A stretch of DNA of 64,000 bases from contig CAJTYM010000014.1 of assembly GCA_910583835.1 (NCBI GenBank), forward strand, positions 18,742 through 82,741. Direction: 5' to 3'. Below are positions 8,245 to 16,804 of the stretch, piece after piece. Position numbers and translations under genes: made by a program. Under the pieces are notes generated by a model. It was not told the origin of the DNA. It was given only the letters and a program-made list of their open reading frames with translations, and did not search any database. Origin of the DNA: an uncultured Lachnospiraceae bacterium (GTDB taxonomy: Bacteria > Bacillota > Clostridia > Lachnospirales > Lachnospiraceae). Position 1 is the first letter of the stretch. The number at the start of each line of letters is the position of its first letter.

Positions 8245-10275
8245 TCAGTTAAGTTCAAACTTCTGTACCATTTGATTCAGTACTTCGGCTTGTGAAGCCA
8301 GTTCTTCCGATGTTGCGGAGGTTTCCTGAGAGGCAGCGGAGTTATCCTCCACCCCACGAGCAATCTCTTCAATCCCGATGCGGAGCTGGTTCATGTTTTG
8401 TGCCTGAATGGCAGCATTTTCAGCCGTCTCCTGTATCATTTCATTTACATGTGCAATGGCGGCTACTGATTCCTCGAGCGATTCCATGGCGCCAGAGGCA
8501 ATCGCATTTCCTTTGCGGATTTCTTCCATGGAAATTTCAATCAGTTCTTTTGTTGTATTTGCTGCTTCGGAACTTTCCAGCGCCAGTTTGCCAATTTCAT
8601 CTGCGACCACAGCAAATCCTCTTCCAGCCTCGCCTGCCCGGGCAGCCTCTATGGAAGCGTTTAGGGAAAGAAGATTAGTCTGCGATGCAATATCTTCAAT
8701 CGTCTGGATGATGCCTACAACCTGCTGGGAGGTTTCATGTATCTTGTCCATGGCATCCATCATCTGCTGCATTTTTTCCTGATTCTGCTCAATGAGCATA
8801 GCGGCCTGTGTGGTAGCATCGGCAGATGCCTCCGCTCCTTTGCGGCTGTCTTCTACCTGCTCGGCAACGGTGGCCGTAGTCGCCGTAAGCTGTTCAACGG
8901 ATGAGGCCTGGTTCTGCGCCCCTTCTGCCAGAATCTGGGAAGCGGATGCAAGCTCTGAGGCTCCGACGGATACATGTTCCGAACTTTCGTTGATTCCGGT
9001 CATTACCTGGCTCATGGAATCAGAGATATTGAGAAGGGCTGTCTTTATTTTCTGGAATTCTCCCACATAGTCGTTCTTCAGGGCAATGCTCAGCCTTCCA
9101 TCGGCAATTTCGGCCAGAACTTCAGCCGTCTCATCTATGTATACGATATATTCTTTCAGTCTGCTGACTGTTTTCTGGATGGAAGCGCCCAGTTCACCGA
9201 TTTCATTCTCGCTTGTAATATGAAGGCTTACATCCAAATCCCCGGCAGCAAGCTGCTGTGCGGTGTGGTTAAGTTCCAGAATGGGCCGCGTAATGCCAGC
9301 GGAAATCTTCCGGATGCTGAGGGTGATGAGCACAATACCGGCAGCAAAGAGGACAATCAGTGCAATCACCATGAGAACCAGCGTTGCATAATATTCCGAC
9401 ATTGGCAGACAGCTAAGCACAACATAGCCGATGCCCTCGGCATGCTGCAGGTAGCCGAACTTTGTCGTACCACCCGACTTATATTTTAGGAATTTATCCT
9501 GATCGGATGTAACTGCGTTGACAACGCTTTGGGATATGTCAATATCCTGTATATTCTGCTGGATTATGTCATTCTGGGGATGGTAAAGAAAAGTTCCGCT
9601 TGCAGTGAGCAACAGGACGTATCCCTTGCTGCCAATCTTATATTCACTCATGATTTCCGTCATATGGTCTAAGGCGATATCTATGCCTACCGCCCCCAGG
9701 GCATTTTCACCGGCATCGTCATAAACCGGGGACACAGCGCTTAAAATCATTTTACCGGATGCTGAATCCACATATGGCTCCGTGAGAACGGTCTGCTTTG
9801 CCTCAACGCAGCCATACCACTCGCGCCCAGTGACGTCCCAGCCTTCCTCGGTTGTAAAGCCATCCGACTGCGTAAGCACGCTTGCGTCCAAATCAGCGAT
9901 CCATACAGATAGGATATTTTCCGTATCAGTATTGGCAATGTTCAGAAGATTTTGGGCAACTGCCTCCATCTTCTCGGCTTTTAAAATATTATCGCCAGCT
10001 TTCGTCTCCGTCATAACGTGCTTGATTTCCGGATTGACGGCAAGCTGTTCTGCGCATTTGGAATATTTTTCCAAAAATCCAATCAACTGGTTCGTAGCGG
10101 CATTGGATTCTTCCGTCAGCTCCGTTTTTTTGGAGGAAATGCTCAGCCATCCAATCATGCATGTTGCAACAACCGCTATCAACAGAAATACCAGCACGAC
10201 GCAGCCGCCGATTTGGCGGAGGATTTCATCGGCAATCCGTTTTTTGGCCGCTGCAGGGTTCTTTTGTTTTTTCAT
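8245..10275 (-). CDS. Methyl-accepting chemotaxis protein with dCache-type sensor
   Basis: A 676-residue transmembrane chemoreceptor. TM1 lies at about residues 25-46 and is followed by an extracytoplasmic double-Cache-like sensor (about 50-285) containing YVDSASGKMILSAVSPVYD. TM2 is at about 300-324, then HAMP (ITRPILELN) and a long helical signalling domain. The kinase-control hairpin tip is present (IEDIASQTNLLSLNASIEAA). It would control CheA through CheW and so bias flagellar rotation; no che genes are nearby. There is no C-terminal CheR-docking pentapeptide. Cache sensors typically bind small organic ligands such as amino or organic acids; the ligand here is unknown. GGGAGG precedes the start. 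Confidence 0.95.
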   Translation of the reverse strand: MKKQKNPAAAKKRIADEILRQIGGCVVLVFLLIAVVATCMIGWLSISSKKTELTEESNAATNQLIGFLEKYSKCAEQLAVNPEIKHVMTETKAGDNILKAEKMEAVAQNLLNIANTDTENILSVWIADLDASVLTQSDGFTTEEGWDVTGREWYGCVEAKQTVLTEPYVDSASGKMILSAVSPVYDDAGENALGAVGIDIALDHMTEIMSEYKIGSKGYVLLLTASGTFLYHPQNDIIQQNIQDIDISQSVVNAVTSDQDKFLKYKSGGTTKFGYLQHAEGIGYVVLSCLPMSEYYATLVLMVIALIVLFAAGIVLITLSIRKISAGITRPILELNHTAQQLAAGDLDVSLHITSENEIGELGASIQKTVSRLKEYIVYIDETAEVLAEIADGRLSIALKNDYVGEFQKIKTALLNISDSMSQVMTGINESSEHVSVGASELASASQILAEGAQNQASSVEQLTATTATVAEQVEDSRKGAEASADATTQAAMLIEQNQEKMQQMMDAMDKIHETSQQVVGIIQTIEDIASQTNLLSLNASIEAARAGEAGRGFAVVADEIGKLALESSEAANTTKELIEISMEEIRKGNAIASGAMESLEESVAAIAHVNEMIQETAENAAIQAQNMNQLRIGIEEIARGVEDNSAASQETSATSEELASQAEVLNQMVQKFELN

Positions 10276-10307
10276 AATGATAACCTCCCAATGTATATTC
10301 TTTTTTT

Positions 10308-10336
10308 ATTATATTCCTATTTGCAGTTCAGCACAA
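10308..10336 (-). promoter_or_regulatory. Sigma-A-type promoter of the chemoreceptor gene
   Basis: Minus-strand TTGTGC (10336-10331) and TATAAT (10313-10308), 17 bp apart, sit about 35 bp upstream of the chemoreceptor ATG. No sigma-D-like element was recognised here. Confidence 0.6.
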
Positions 10337-10423
10337 TAAAAATTTCGCGGTTTATCAAGAAACCAGCAGACACGCGCAAGATAGAACTGAATTGCATTTT
10401 TACCATTTTATGTCCCAAACGCC

Positions 10424-10457
10424 AAAATAGGCTATACGGTTCCTACCCATATAGCCT
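10424..10457 (-). terminator. Rho-independent terminator of the SDR gene
   Basis: On the minus strand AGGCTATA (10457-10450) and TATAGCCT (10436-10429) form a stem with additional loop pairing, followed by ATTTT. It lies 77 bp after the SDR stop and before the chemoreceptor promoter. Confidence 0.65.
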
Positions 10458-10533
10458 TATATTCCGACACCAGAGAGTATTGAAAAAACATAAAGAAACT
10501 TAATATCTGTTGTACTTAAAACACCAATGGTTC

Positions 10534-11277
10534 TTACGCCCTCATCGCTCCATCGACTGAGAGCACTTCCCCAGTCACATAACTTGCCATGTCGCTTGCA
10601 AGAAACACAAATGCATTTGCCACGTCTTCAGGCTCCCCAATCCTGCGGAGGGGAATTGCTGCCGCCATTGGCTCAATCATTTCTTTGGGCAGGGCCGCTA
10701 CCATATCTGTCCTCGTAATGCCAGGCGCAACCGCATTCACGCGGATGTTGCTTGGTCCTAATTCCCTTGCTAGGGAAAGCGTCAGCCCGTTGACCGCGAA
10801 TTTACTTGTTGGGTAGGCAACCCCTCCCGGCTGTCCGCTGATGCTTACCATGGAACTTGTATTGATAATGCAGCCGCCGCCCTGTTCTTTCATAATCTTT
10901 ACGGTTGGCCGAATGGCATAAAAAATGGAATTCACATTCAGGCTGATAACCTTTTCAAACTGTCCCTGTTCATAATTATCAACCTTTGTGCTGTCGGAAA
11001 TTCCGGCATTATTCACCAGAATGTCAATTCTTCCGAACTTTTCTTTCACAGCTTCTATTGCTTCCTCCACGTTCCTGGCATCAGAAAGATCCGGATAAGC
11101 GCCGTCTACTTCCCAGTCTGGATTCTCATTTCTTAAAGATGAAAGCGCCTTGTCTACCGTTTCTTTTCTGGAACCAAACAGGACTACTTTGGCCCCATTT
11201 TCTAAATATTTTTTTACAATTGCAAATCCAATCCCGCGTGTTCCTCCTGTTACGACTGCCGTTTTGCCTCTTAACAT
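10534..11277 (-). CDS. SDR family oxidoreductase, FabG-like
   Basis: A 247-residue classical short-chain dehydrogenase. Visible motifs are the cofactor loop TGGTRGIG (about residues 10-17), NNAG near residue 90, and the catalytic Ser plus Y-x-x-x-K in SSMVSISGQ and YPTSK. Length and the C-terminal TGEVLSVDGAM match 3-oxoacyl-ACP reductase-like enzymes. The FGSR segment at the end of beta-2 favours NADP(H). It stands alone, without other fatty-acid genes, so it more likely acts on a sugar, steroid or other secondary alcohol. The substrate cannot be read from sequence. AGGAGG lies upstream of the ATG, and a terminator follows. Confidence 0.92.
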   Translation of the reverse strand: MLRGKTAVVTGGTRGIGFAIVKKYLENGAKVVLFGSRKETVDKALSSLRNENPDWEVDGAYPDLSDARNVEEAIEAVKEKFGRIDILVNNAGISDSTKVDNYEQGQFEKVISLNVNSIFYAIRPTVKIMKEQGGGCIINTSSMVSISGQPGGVAYPTSKFAVNGLTLSLARELGPSNIRVNAVAPGITRTDMVAALPKEMIEPMAAAIPLRRIGEPEDVANAFVFLASDMASYVTGEVLSVDGAMRA

Positions 11278-11505
11278 ATTATTTCCTCCTAATTAAAATT
11301 AATCTTGTCTAAATTTGATACCTTATTTCATTATCTCACACTTTTCCTTAAAATAATATATCTTTTCAGAGAATTTACCGTTAAGGTGTAGTTCAGCCTT
11401 TAAAATATTTTTTACAGTTTCCACAGCGGCTATCTGCTCCCACATATAAAAATATTTATGCGACATTTGCCATGTCATCGGAAAGCAATAAATAATAGGT
11501 GCTTA

Positions 11506-12066
11506 TCAAATAGTTAATTCCATTCGCTTTTTTGCTATTTCGCAAAAAACCTCCCTGACCATCTCATACTTAGATGAATCGCGTAGGATTGCGGAAGGGT
11601 GGTAGGTCGCGGTCAGCGCACAGTTTTTGCGGTAAATCCACGTACCATGCTGCCTGGTAATTCTAAAATCCGCGGAAATAATGCGCTGTGCGGCGACACG
11701 CCCCAGGCAGACTATGATTTTAGGCTTTAGAAGATAAGTCTCATATTTGAGGTAGGGAAAGCATGCTTCTTTCTCCTCGTTTTGGGGATCACGGTTTCCT
11801 GGAGGGTGGCATTTTACAATATTGGTAATGTAAATTTCTTCCCTAGTCAGCCCGCAATCCCGCAGAAGGCTGTCCAAAATTTCCCCGGAGCGTCCGACAA
11901 ACGGAATCCCCTGCTGGTCTTCCTGCCCGCCGGGAGCTTCGGCAATCAGCATAATATCTGCCTGGCGGCTTCCACGACCCATGACGGGTCGGTTTCTGGT
12001 CCTGCTCAGTGGACAGCAGGTACAGGCGGCGATATGCTGTTCTATGTCGTTCCATGTGTATTGCAT
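11506..12066 (-). CDS. Type-4 uracil-DNA glycosylase with 4Fe-4S cluster
   Basis: A 186-residue family-4 UDG, which removes uracil from DNA at the start of base-excision repair. The four cluster ligands are visible: C-x-x-C at residues 15-18, the Cys in KCHPPGNRDP and the Cys in EACFPYL. The catalytic-site motif reads IAEAPGGQEDQQG, the uracil pocket GIPFVGRSG, and the DNA-insertion motif TYHPSAIL. Length is normal. It starts 45 bp after the SIR2-TPR gene on the same strand and could be read through from that operon. The family is a common housekeeping gene in Clostridia, so it is treated as separate from the putative defence locus. Confidence 0.95.
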   Translation of the reverse strand: MQYTWNDIEQHIAACTCCPLSRTRNRPVMGRGSRQADIMLIAEAPGGQEDQQGIPFVGRSGEILDSLLRDCGLTREEIYITNIVKCHPPGNRDPQNEEKEACFPYLKYETYLLKPKIIVCLGRVAAQRIISADFRITRQHGTWIYRKNCALTATYHPSAILRDSSKYEMVREVFCEIAKKRMELTI

Positions 12067-12111
12067 AGGTTCTCCTTACTGCGATTCTGCTTGTTCTTGA
12101 CCTGTTTGTCC

Positions 12112-13584
12112 CTAAATGTCTTGGTACTCTGTATTACCATGCTCTAACTCTAAAACTCTCCACACTTCTTTGTTAGCCTCTTCATAGCGTCCCAGTTTTT
12201 GCAATGTCATCCTTAAACTATCATGATACTTTGCATTATCTGGCTCCACTTCCAATGCTTTCTGCTTCTGCTCCAATGCTTCCTCATAACGCCCCAATTT
12301 ATGAAGCGTTTTTCCAAGGCTATAATGGTAAAACGCATTATGTGGTTCCAGTTCTACTGCTCTATGAACCTCCTTTAACGCCGCTTCATAACCTTCCAGT
12401 TTATGAAAAACACTTCCCAACCAATAATGATAACGCGCATTTTGAGGATTTTTCTCTATCAGTTTCTTGAAAATCTCCATTGCCATCTGATATTGTCCCA
12501 AATAAACTAATGCCACCGCCTCACGAAATAAATCCTGTGATTCTGTCTGGCTCGTGATGTTCTGGACCGCCTGCCTTACTTCCGCTGTTTCAGGCATCTG
12601 ATTGTCTGTAATATCATTTTCTTCCTGACTGATTTTCTTGTTGATGGATGTCTGTTCTGTAAAACTATCAATGGCATCGGACAACATTTTGAATCGCTTT
12701 TCTGCATCGCTGATAAAATCTTCTTTGGAAGGCAGCTTATACTCAAAAATGTCTCCCAACAGGTACAGCACCTCGTCAAAGCCATTGTGTTTGACTAGAT
12801 ACCCTTCTGATTGGTCAAGGAATTTCTCTACAGTTTCACTCATCTTATCGGTCTTATAGATCATCCAATAGGGAAACGTTCCGTTTCCATCCGAAAATAT
12901 TTCGTTATTTTGAATTAAATAATCCATCAGGCTACGGTCGTTTCCTGCATAGCCTATAAAAATCGGATAATACTCCGAAAAGACAATATCCAACGCTTTT
13001 TTCCAGTTATCGTGCAATGCATCCAGTTCCGATCCCCTGTTTTTCGGTTCTAAGAGAAGATCCCGATGGATTTTTATGATTGTCGGTCTGTTAATCTCTT
13101 TCGTTATGTAATGAGCCAGGCTCTCATGCCCAATGACCAGAGGAATCATATTTTCGTAATAATTTACCGCGTCTTCCAACAGATGGTCAAAATTAGTGGT
13201 TATCACTACATTATGCCTTGTATGCGTCAATATATAGGAAAGCATGACATATCCGATACTCGGCTTTGCGGATTCCATTATTTTTTCCAGATAATTATAA
13301 CCGTCAATTGCCCGCTTAAAACGCCGTTCATAATATTGGCTATAAAACTCATATTTGTTGTTATCATTTATGCCTAATTGTTCTTTCCATGCCAGATGCG
13401 ATTTGCTGTTTCTTTCCAGCAAATCTTTCTCCCATATATTTACCAAATCCTGCCCCGACTTTATGCCGGATGATTTGGAGGCTCCTGCCCCAAGCACAAA
13501 GCAGAATTTTCTTGGATGCGGACCGCTGGAAACCTCTTTCATCTCTTTCACAAATCCACTTAACGTAATCTCTTCATAATTCAT
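12112..13584 (-). CDS. SIR2-like NADase domain with C-terminal TPR repeats
   Basis: A 490-residue protein. Residues about 25-280 form a SIR2-type Rossmann domain: GAGAS at 32-36, VVITTNFD at 126-133, KIHRD at 171-175 with the candidate catalytic His173, and GYAGND at 211-216. Residues about 354-490 are four tetratricopeptide repeats with the W/Y-LG, A and P-N signatures. SIR2 domains in this class act as NAD+ hydrolases in bacterial defence proteins (Thoeris ThsA, DSR, SIR2-pAgo); deacetylase activity is unlikely. The TPR part would bind a partner or trigger. Start chosen at 13584 because GGAGAAGG sits 7 bp upstream; the in-frame ATG at 13611 touches an AGGAGG with no spacing. Last gene of the five-gene operon, 16 bp after the SH3 gene. 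Confidence 0.88.
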   Translation of the reverse strand: MNYEEITLSGFVKEMKEVSSGPHPRKFCFVLGAGASKSSGIKSGQDLVNIWEKDLLERNSKSHLAWKEQLGINDNNKYEFYSQYYERRFKRAIDGYNYLEKIMESAKPSIGYVMLSYILTHTRHNVVITTNFDHLLEDAVNYYENMIPLVIGHESLAHYITKEINRPTIIKIHRDLLLEPKNRGSELDALHDNWKKALDIVFSEYYPIFIGYAGNDRSLMDYLIQNNEIFSDGNGTFPYWMIYKTDKMSETVEKFLDQSEGYLVKHNGFDEVLYLLGDIFEYKLPSKEDFISDAEKRFKMLSDAIDSFTEQTSINKKISQEENDITDNQMPETAEVRQAVQNITSQTESQDLFREAVALVYLGQYQMAMEIFKKLIEKNPQNARYHYWLGSVFHKLEGYEAALKEVHRAVELEPHNAFYHYSLGKTLHKLGRYEEALEQKQKALEVEPDNAKYHDSLRMTLQKLGRYEEANKEVWRVLELEHGNTEYQDI

Positions 13585-13600
13585 TTTTATACCTTCTCCA

Positions 13601-14422
13601 TCAACCTTCATCCTCCTGTGCTACAATCGCCGCCAGCTGATTGCCGTCAACCAGCTTGCCACTCAACCAGCCCTCTGCATTATCTATTACATCACGAACC
13701 CGCAGCCAGTACCGTTCCCCATCATAAAAACACTCCTGCAGATAGAGAATCTGGGAATTTCCATTCACACGGCTTACAATATTCCCATCATCGCCCAAGT
13801 ACGGTTCACTCCTGATATTTGCCCCATCTTTTCCCTCATCGTTCAATTGGATATAGACAGGCTCCGCCTCTTCCGGCTCAGTTTCCAGCTCTTCGTCTGC
13901 AGCCGTCTCTTCCTCGTCCTCCCTTTTTACAAACAGCGGCGGATACTGTTCACAGCCCTGGGAGCAAAACGCCTCAATCTGCCGGAAAAAAACTTTGACA
14001 TTTTCTGCGCCGCTTAAATATTCTTCCGATACATATCTGGAAAACGGCAAATCCACAAACACAGCCAGAAAATATATGGCAATGACGGCAAGGACAAGCA
14101 GTATCCTGCGCCTGGGATGAGTTCTTTTACTGGCTGTTCCCTTTGTCTTTTTCTGCAGCCAGTCAATCATACGATTGTCCATCGCCACCGCCCACGCTTG
14201 CTCCCTTCCCACGATGTATACGGCCTCTTTGACGATGACGCACCACAATTTTGCCAAATGGATTCTCAGCTTACATTTGTCTGCAACAATACGCAGCCCC
14301 TTCAATACCAGACACAGGACGATGACAAAAAATGCAAGTTCGAAGAAAAAACGTAGCGGCCAGCTTAGCTGGTAGAAACTCTGCCACGCCCCATAGTAAT
14401 ATTTTAACCACACATCGCTCAT
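13601..14422 (-). CDS. Two-TM membrane protein with extracytoplasmic SH3-like domain
   Basis: A 273-residue protein with TM segments at about residues 21-46 and 104-125. Both ends are predicted outside the cytoplasm, with a basic cytoplasmic loop between the TMs. An acidic linker (about 168-190, EDEEETAADEELETEPEE) leads to a bacterial SH3-like fold (about 198-263) with the typical ANIRSEP and YWLRVRD/GWLSGKLV segments. Such SH3 domains usually bind peptidoglycan or wall peptides. It is coupled to the preceding gene by an ATGA overlap and followed by the SIR2-TPR gene. In this operon it may anchor the complex at the membrane or sense envelope damage. That role is inference. Confidence 0.8.
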   Translation of the reverse strand: MSDVWLKYYYGAWQSFYQLSWPLRFFFELAFFVIVLCLVLKGLRIVADKCKLRIHLAKLWCVIVKEAVYIVGREQAWAVAMDNRMIDWLQKKTKGTASKRTHPRRRILLVLAVIAIYFLAVFVDLPFSRYVSEEYLSGAENVKVFFRQIEAFCSQGCEQYPPLFVKREDEEETAADEELETEPEEAEPVYIQLNDEGKDGANIRSEPYLGDDGNIVSRVNGNSQILYLQECFYDGERYWLRVRDVIDNAEGWLSGKLVDGNQLAAIVAQEDEG

Positions 14423-15414
14423 AGGAAATCACCATCGGCAGGCGTCACTGTCTCCTCATCTTCCTGGGCAGCGTATGTCCTATCCGCCTGTCCGCTGCTG
14501 TGCATTTCCAGCCCACCTCCGCTGCCGGCAGGCTGCTTCTGTTCTATTTCTCCAAATTGCCGGTTGGACAAGATGTCATTGATTTTGACCATAATCTCAT
14601 CTGTGGGAATCAGGTCGCTTTCCATAGCCACCTTGAGCATATCCATCTCTTCCGCCCTGGCTTTCATGATATAACTGTACAATTCCTTGCCATCAATCTT
14701 GCCTTCCAAATATTCATTGGCAACAGGCCCTAAGGTGCCAAAATTCTGCAGCAGCATCTTAATCTGCTCAATCTGCTTCATCTTCAAGGCACTTTCACTC
14801 TCAGCAATTTCTGCCGTATGATGATTGGCAGCAATCTGCACATTCTTCCGATTGCCGGAAAGATGGATATCCACTGCCGACTGCCTGTCAGAGTTCCATA
14901 TCTTCTCAGCCTCCGCATCCAATCCCACTTCCACCGTAACTCGCAGTCTTACCCCTGAAAATATCTTCAGTTCCCATCCAATCTCCTGGTCCAGTTCTCT
15001 CTGCAGTTCCCATCCCTGGTTTATCTGCCATTTTTTATGCTGCTTTACAATACATTTTTTTACAATGTAGCCCAGGGTATCTTCCTCCAGCCCTTCTCCA
15101 AAAAAATATTCCCGCACATCCTGAATTTCACAGGCAATACTGACATCGACCAGAAAACTGAAATCAATATTCGCCGTGACAACATGGAACTTCTGGGTAA
15201 ATCCTTTTTTCCGCAAGGAAAATGTCACTTTCCTGTTATAATGTTCCCGCCGCACCGCAACGGAAGAATATTTTCCCCCCTGGCTGATGACCATACTCTT
15301 CTTTGGGCCGGCGCCCTCCTGATAAAGCAGAAAACATTCGCCCTCGTTTGGCTGTGGTACCTTTTCTGTAAGCTTTAAACTGAAACTTTCTTCCCTTATT
15401 ACAAACTCACGCAT
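14419..15414 (-). CDS. SPFH/band-7-like protein, tentative
   Basis: A 331-residue soluble protein. Residues about 70-190 have the beta-rich then helical pattern of an SPFH (prohibitin/stomatin) domain, with TANIDFSFLVDVSIACEIQD followed by helices and VRLRVTVEVGLD. A helical, Glu/Ala/Lys-rich stretch follows (about 215-300), then a low-complexity acidic tail. SPFH proteins make ring or cage scaffolds on membranes. No N-terminal TM is present, so membrane contact would depend on partners such as the next gene product. Start at 15414 is supported by AGGAGG 7 bp upstream and gives an 8-bp overlap with the preceding gene; a frame extension to 15495 has no such site. The assignment is by pattern only. 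Confidence 0.6.
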   Translation of the reverse strand: MREFVIREESFSLKLTEKVPQPNEGECFLLYQEGAGPKKSMVISQGGKYSSVAVRREHYNRKVTFSLRKKGFTQKFHVVTANIDFSFLVDVSIACEIQDVREYFFGEGLEEDTLGYIVKKCIVKQHKKWQINQGWELQRELDQEIGWELKIFSGVRLRVTVEVGLDAEAEKIWNSDRQSAVDIHLSGNRKNVQIAANHHTAEIAESESALKMKQIEQIKMLLQNFGTLGPVANEYLEGKIDGKELYSYIMKARAEEMDMLKVAMESDLIPTDEIMVKINDILSNRQFGEIEQKQPAGSGGGLEMHSSGQADRTYAAQEDEETVTPADGDFL

Positions 15415-16804
15415 CTCTCGCCCTCCTATGTATTTTGCTGCAGATATCCTGCCGCATTTCTTTTGGATAAACCTCTCCCAACACCTTATCTGCAAACCGT
15501 TCCACGCTGTAGCCGGACTTTGTTCCCGCTATCTTAACATCATACCTTGCCAGCAGGTCATAGACCAACTGCCGGTAATGCCCGCACTCCCAAACCAGAC
15601 GCCATAAAAAGCAGAGCTTGTCCGATACTTGATGTTTGGCCGTGCACAGCATGATGAAAATAACTTCTTCCCCTTTCTGGGGCCTTGCCTGACTGACGTC
15701 AATCGCAAACAGCCGAAGGAACAGTTCGAACACATTCCGCCTCTGCCTCTGGGAATCCTGTGTATTCACCACATCCTCCAACGTCTCAATCAGCATTCTG
15801 TAAAATGTAAATGAACGGATGCCCGCTCCCATAAAATCATATAGCCCCGACCGGTATTTCAAGGAAACTTTTTCTTGGATTTCACGCAATGTCCCCTGAA
15901 TATAATTCTCAACGATATCCCGCATAATATCATTCTTATCATTTAACTGCGCACATACAAACAGGGCTGTCAGCAGATGATGTATCCGCTCTTCCCTGCT
16001 CCATACACGCAGCAAATTGTACACATTTCGCTTATGTTCCTCCCTTTGATTGAGAAGAATCAATATCTGTCCCACCATCATGTCCGTGGAAATGTTTTTA
16101 TTGGCAGAAACCTGAGGGACTACCTCATGTAAAAAATATATAAAATCCTCTCCGGCAAGGAATCCCATGACTTCCAGCGCTCTCTTCGACATGGTCAGCG
16201 GCCGATGCATATTGTAACTTTGCAGCCAGGAAATAATATTCTGATGCAGCTGCGGGTACTGCTGCCAAATATATCTGAGTATTGTCTCCCGATAGTGCGG
16301 GTCAGTGAAATGCACAACATCTATGGACGTAATTCCTATATAAGTGTTCATCTCACCTTTGCATATTTCTGCACTGAACTGCCGCAGTATTTCCTCCTGG
16401 GCATGGACATTATCTTTCTCTTCCGAATATGGAAAAGACTCATAAAGCCGCTGGGCTGCCCCGATTACCCAAGTATAAGGCAGGGAATCAAAAGCTGCCG
16501 CAGCAGCCATCAGGGACATGGCATAGGAAGCATAATTATCCGCCAGCCACCTGGGCAGGCCGCCCTCTTCCTCAAACACGCTTCCCGTCCGGGATTTATC
16601 ACCGGAGGCGTCCGCCCCAACATGAATGGTCTCAAACTGGGCGTCATCGCCAGCCATGACGCCATGGTTATTATAAATTCTATACTGGATATACACATTC
16701 GCCTTATCCGACTGTTCCTGGGCATATTCCGTTATTTTTTCTATAGAATCGCCATCCGGTTCATTTTTTTGTTCCTGTTGCTTTTCTTCTTCCCCATTCA
16801 TCAT
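15407..16804 (-). CDS. Helical scaffold-like protein of the TIR/SIR2 operon, unknown family
   Basis: A 465-residue protein with no recognised family. An acidic N-terminus is followed at about residues 38-72 by an Asn/Gly-containing beta-like segment (YRIYNNHGVMAGDDAQFETI). Residues about 90-460 are almost entirely alpha-helical, suggesting a repeat-like superhelix. There is no signal peptide and no convincing TM. The ATG overlaps the TIR-gene stop (ATGATGA), with GGGGAG 6 bp upstream, so translation is coupled. Short Asn/Gly beta motifs ahead of helical domains recur in bacterial conflict proteins. A sensor or adaptor role between the TIR protein and the membrane proteins is possible but unproven. 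Confidence 0.7.
   Translation of the reverse strand: MMNGEEEKQQEQKNEPDGDSIEKITEYAQEQSDKANVYIQYRIYNNHGVMAGDDAQFETIHVGADASGDKSRTGSVFEEEGGLPRWLADNYASYAMSLMAAAAAFDSLPYTWVIGAAQRLYESFPYSEEKDNVHAQEEILRQFSAEICKGEMNTYIGITSIDVVHFTDPHYRETILRYIWQQYPQLHQNIISWLQSYNMHRPLTMSKRALEVMGFLAGEDFIYFLHEVVPQVSANKNISTDMMVGQILILLNQREEHKRNVYNLLRVWSREERIHHLLTALFVCAQLNDKNDIMRDIVENYIQGTLREIQEKVSLKYRSGLYDFMGAGIRSFTFYRMLIETLEDVVNTQDSQRQRRNVFELFLRLFAIDVSQARPQKGEEVIFIMLCTAKHQVSDKLCFLWRLVWECGHYRQLVYDLLARYDVKIAGTKSGYSVERFADKVLGEVYPKEMRQDICSKIHRRARDA

Noticed and set aside
9782..10503. Plus-strand frames opposite the chemoreceptor N-terminus
   Set aside because: They lie over the sensor domain and promoter of the chemoreceptor; no ribosome site.
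11506..12066. UDG as a sixth gene of the TIR-SIR2 system
   Set aside because: Family-4 UDG is a routine clostridial repair gene; only the 45-bp spacing argues for membership.
14419..15495. Longer start of the SPFH-like gene at 15495
   Set aside because: It would overlap the previous gene by 89 bp without a ribosome site, whereas 15414 has AGGAGG at 7 bp.
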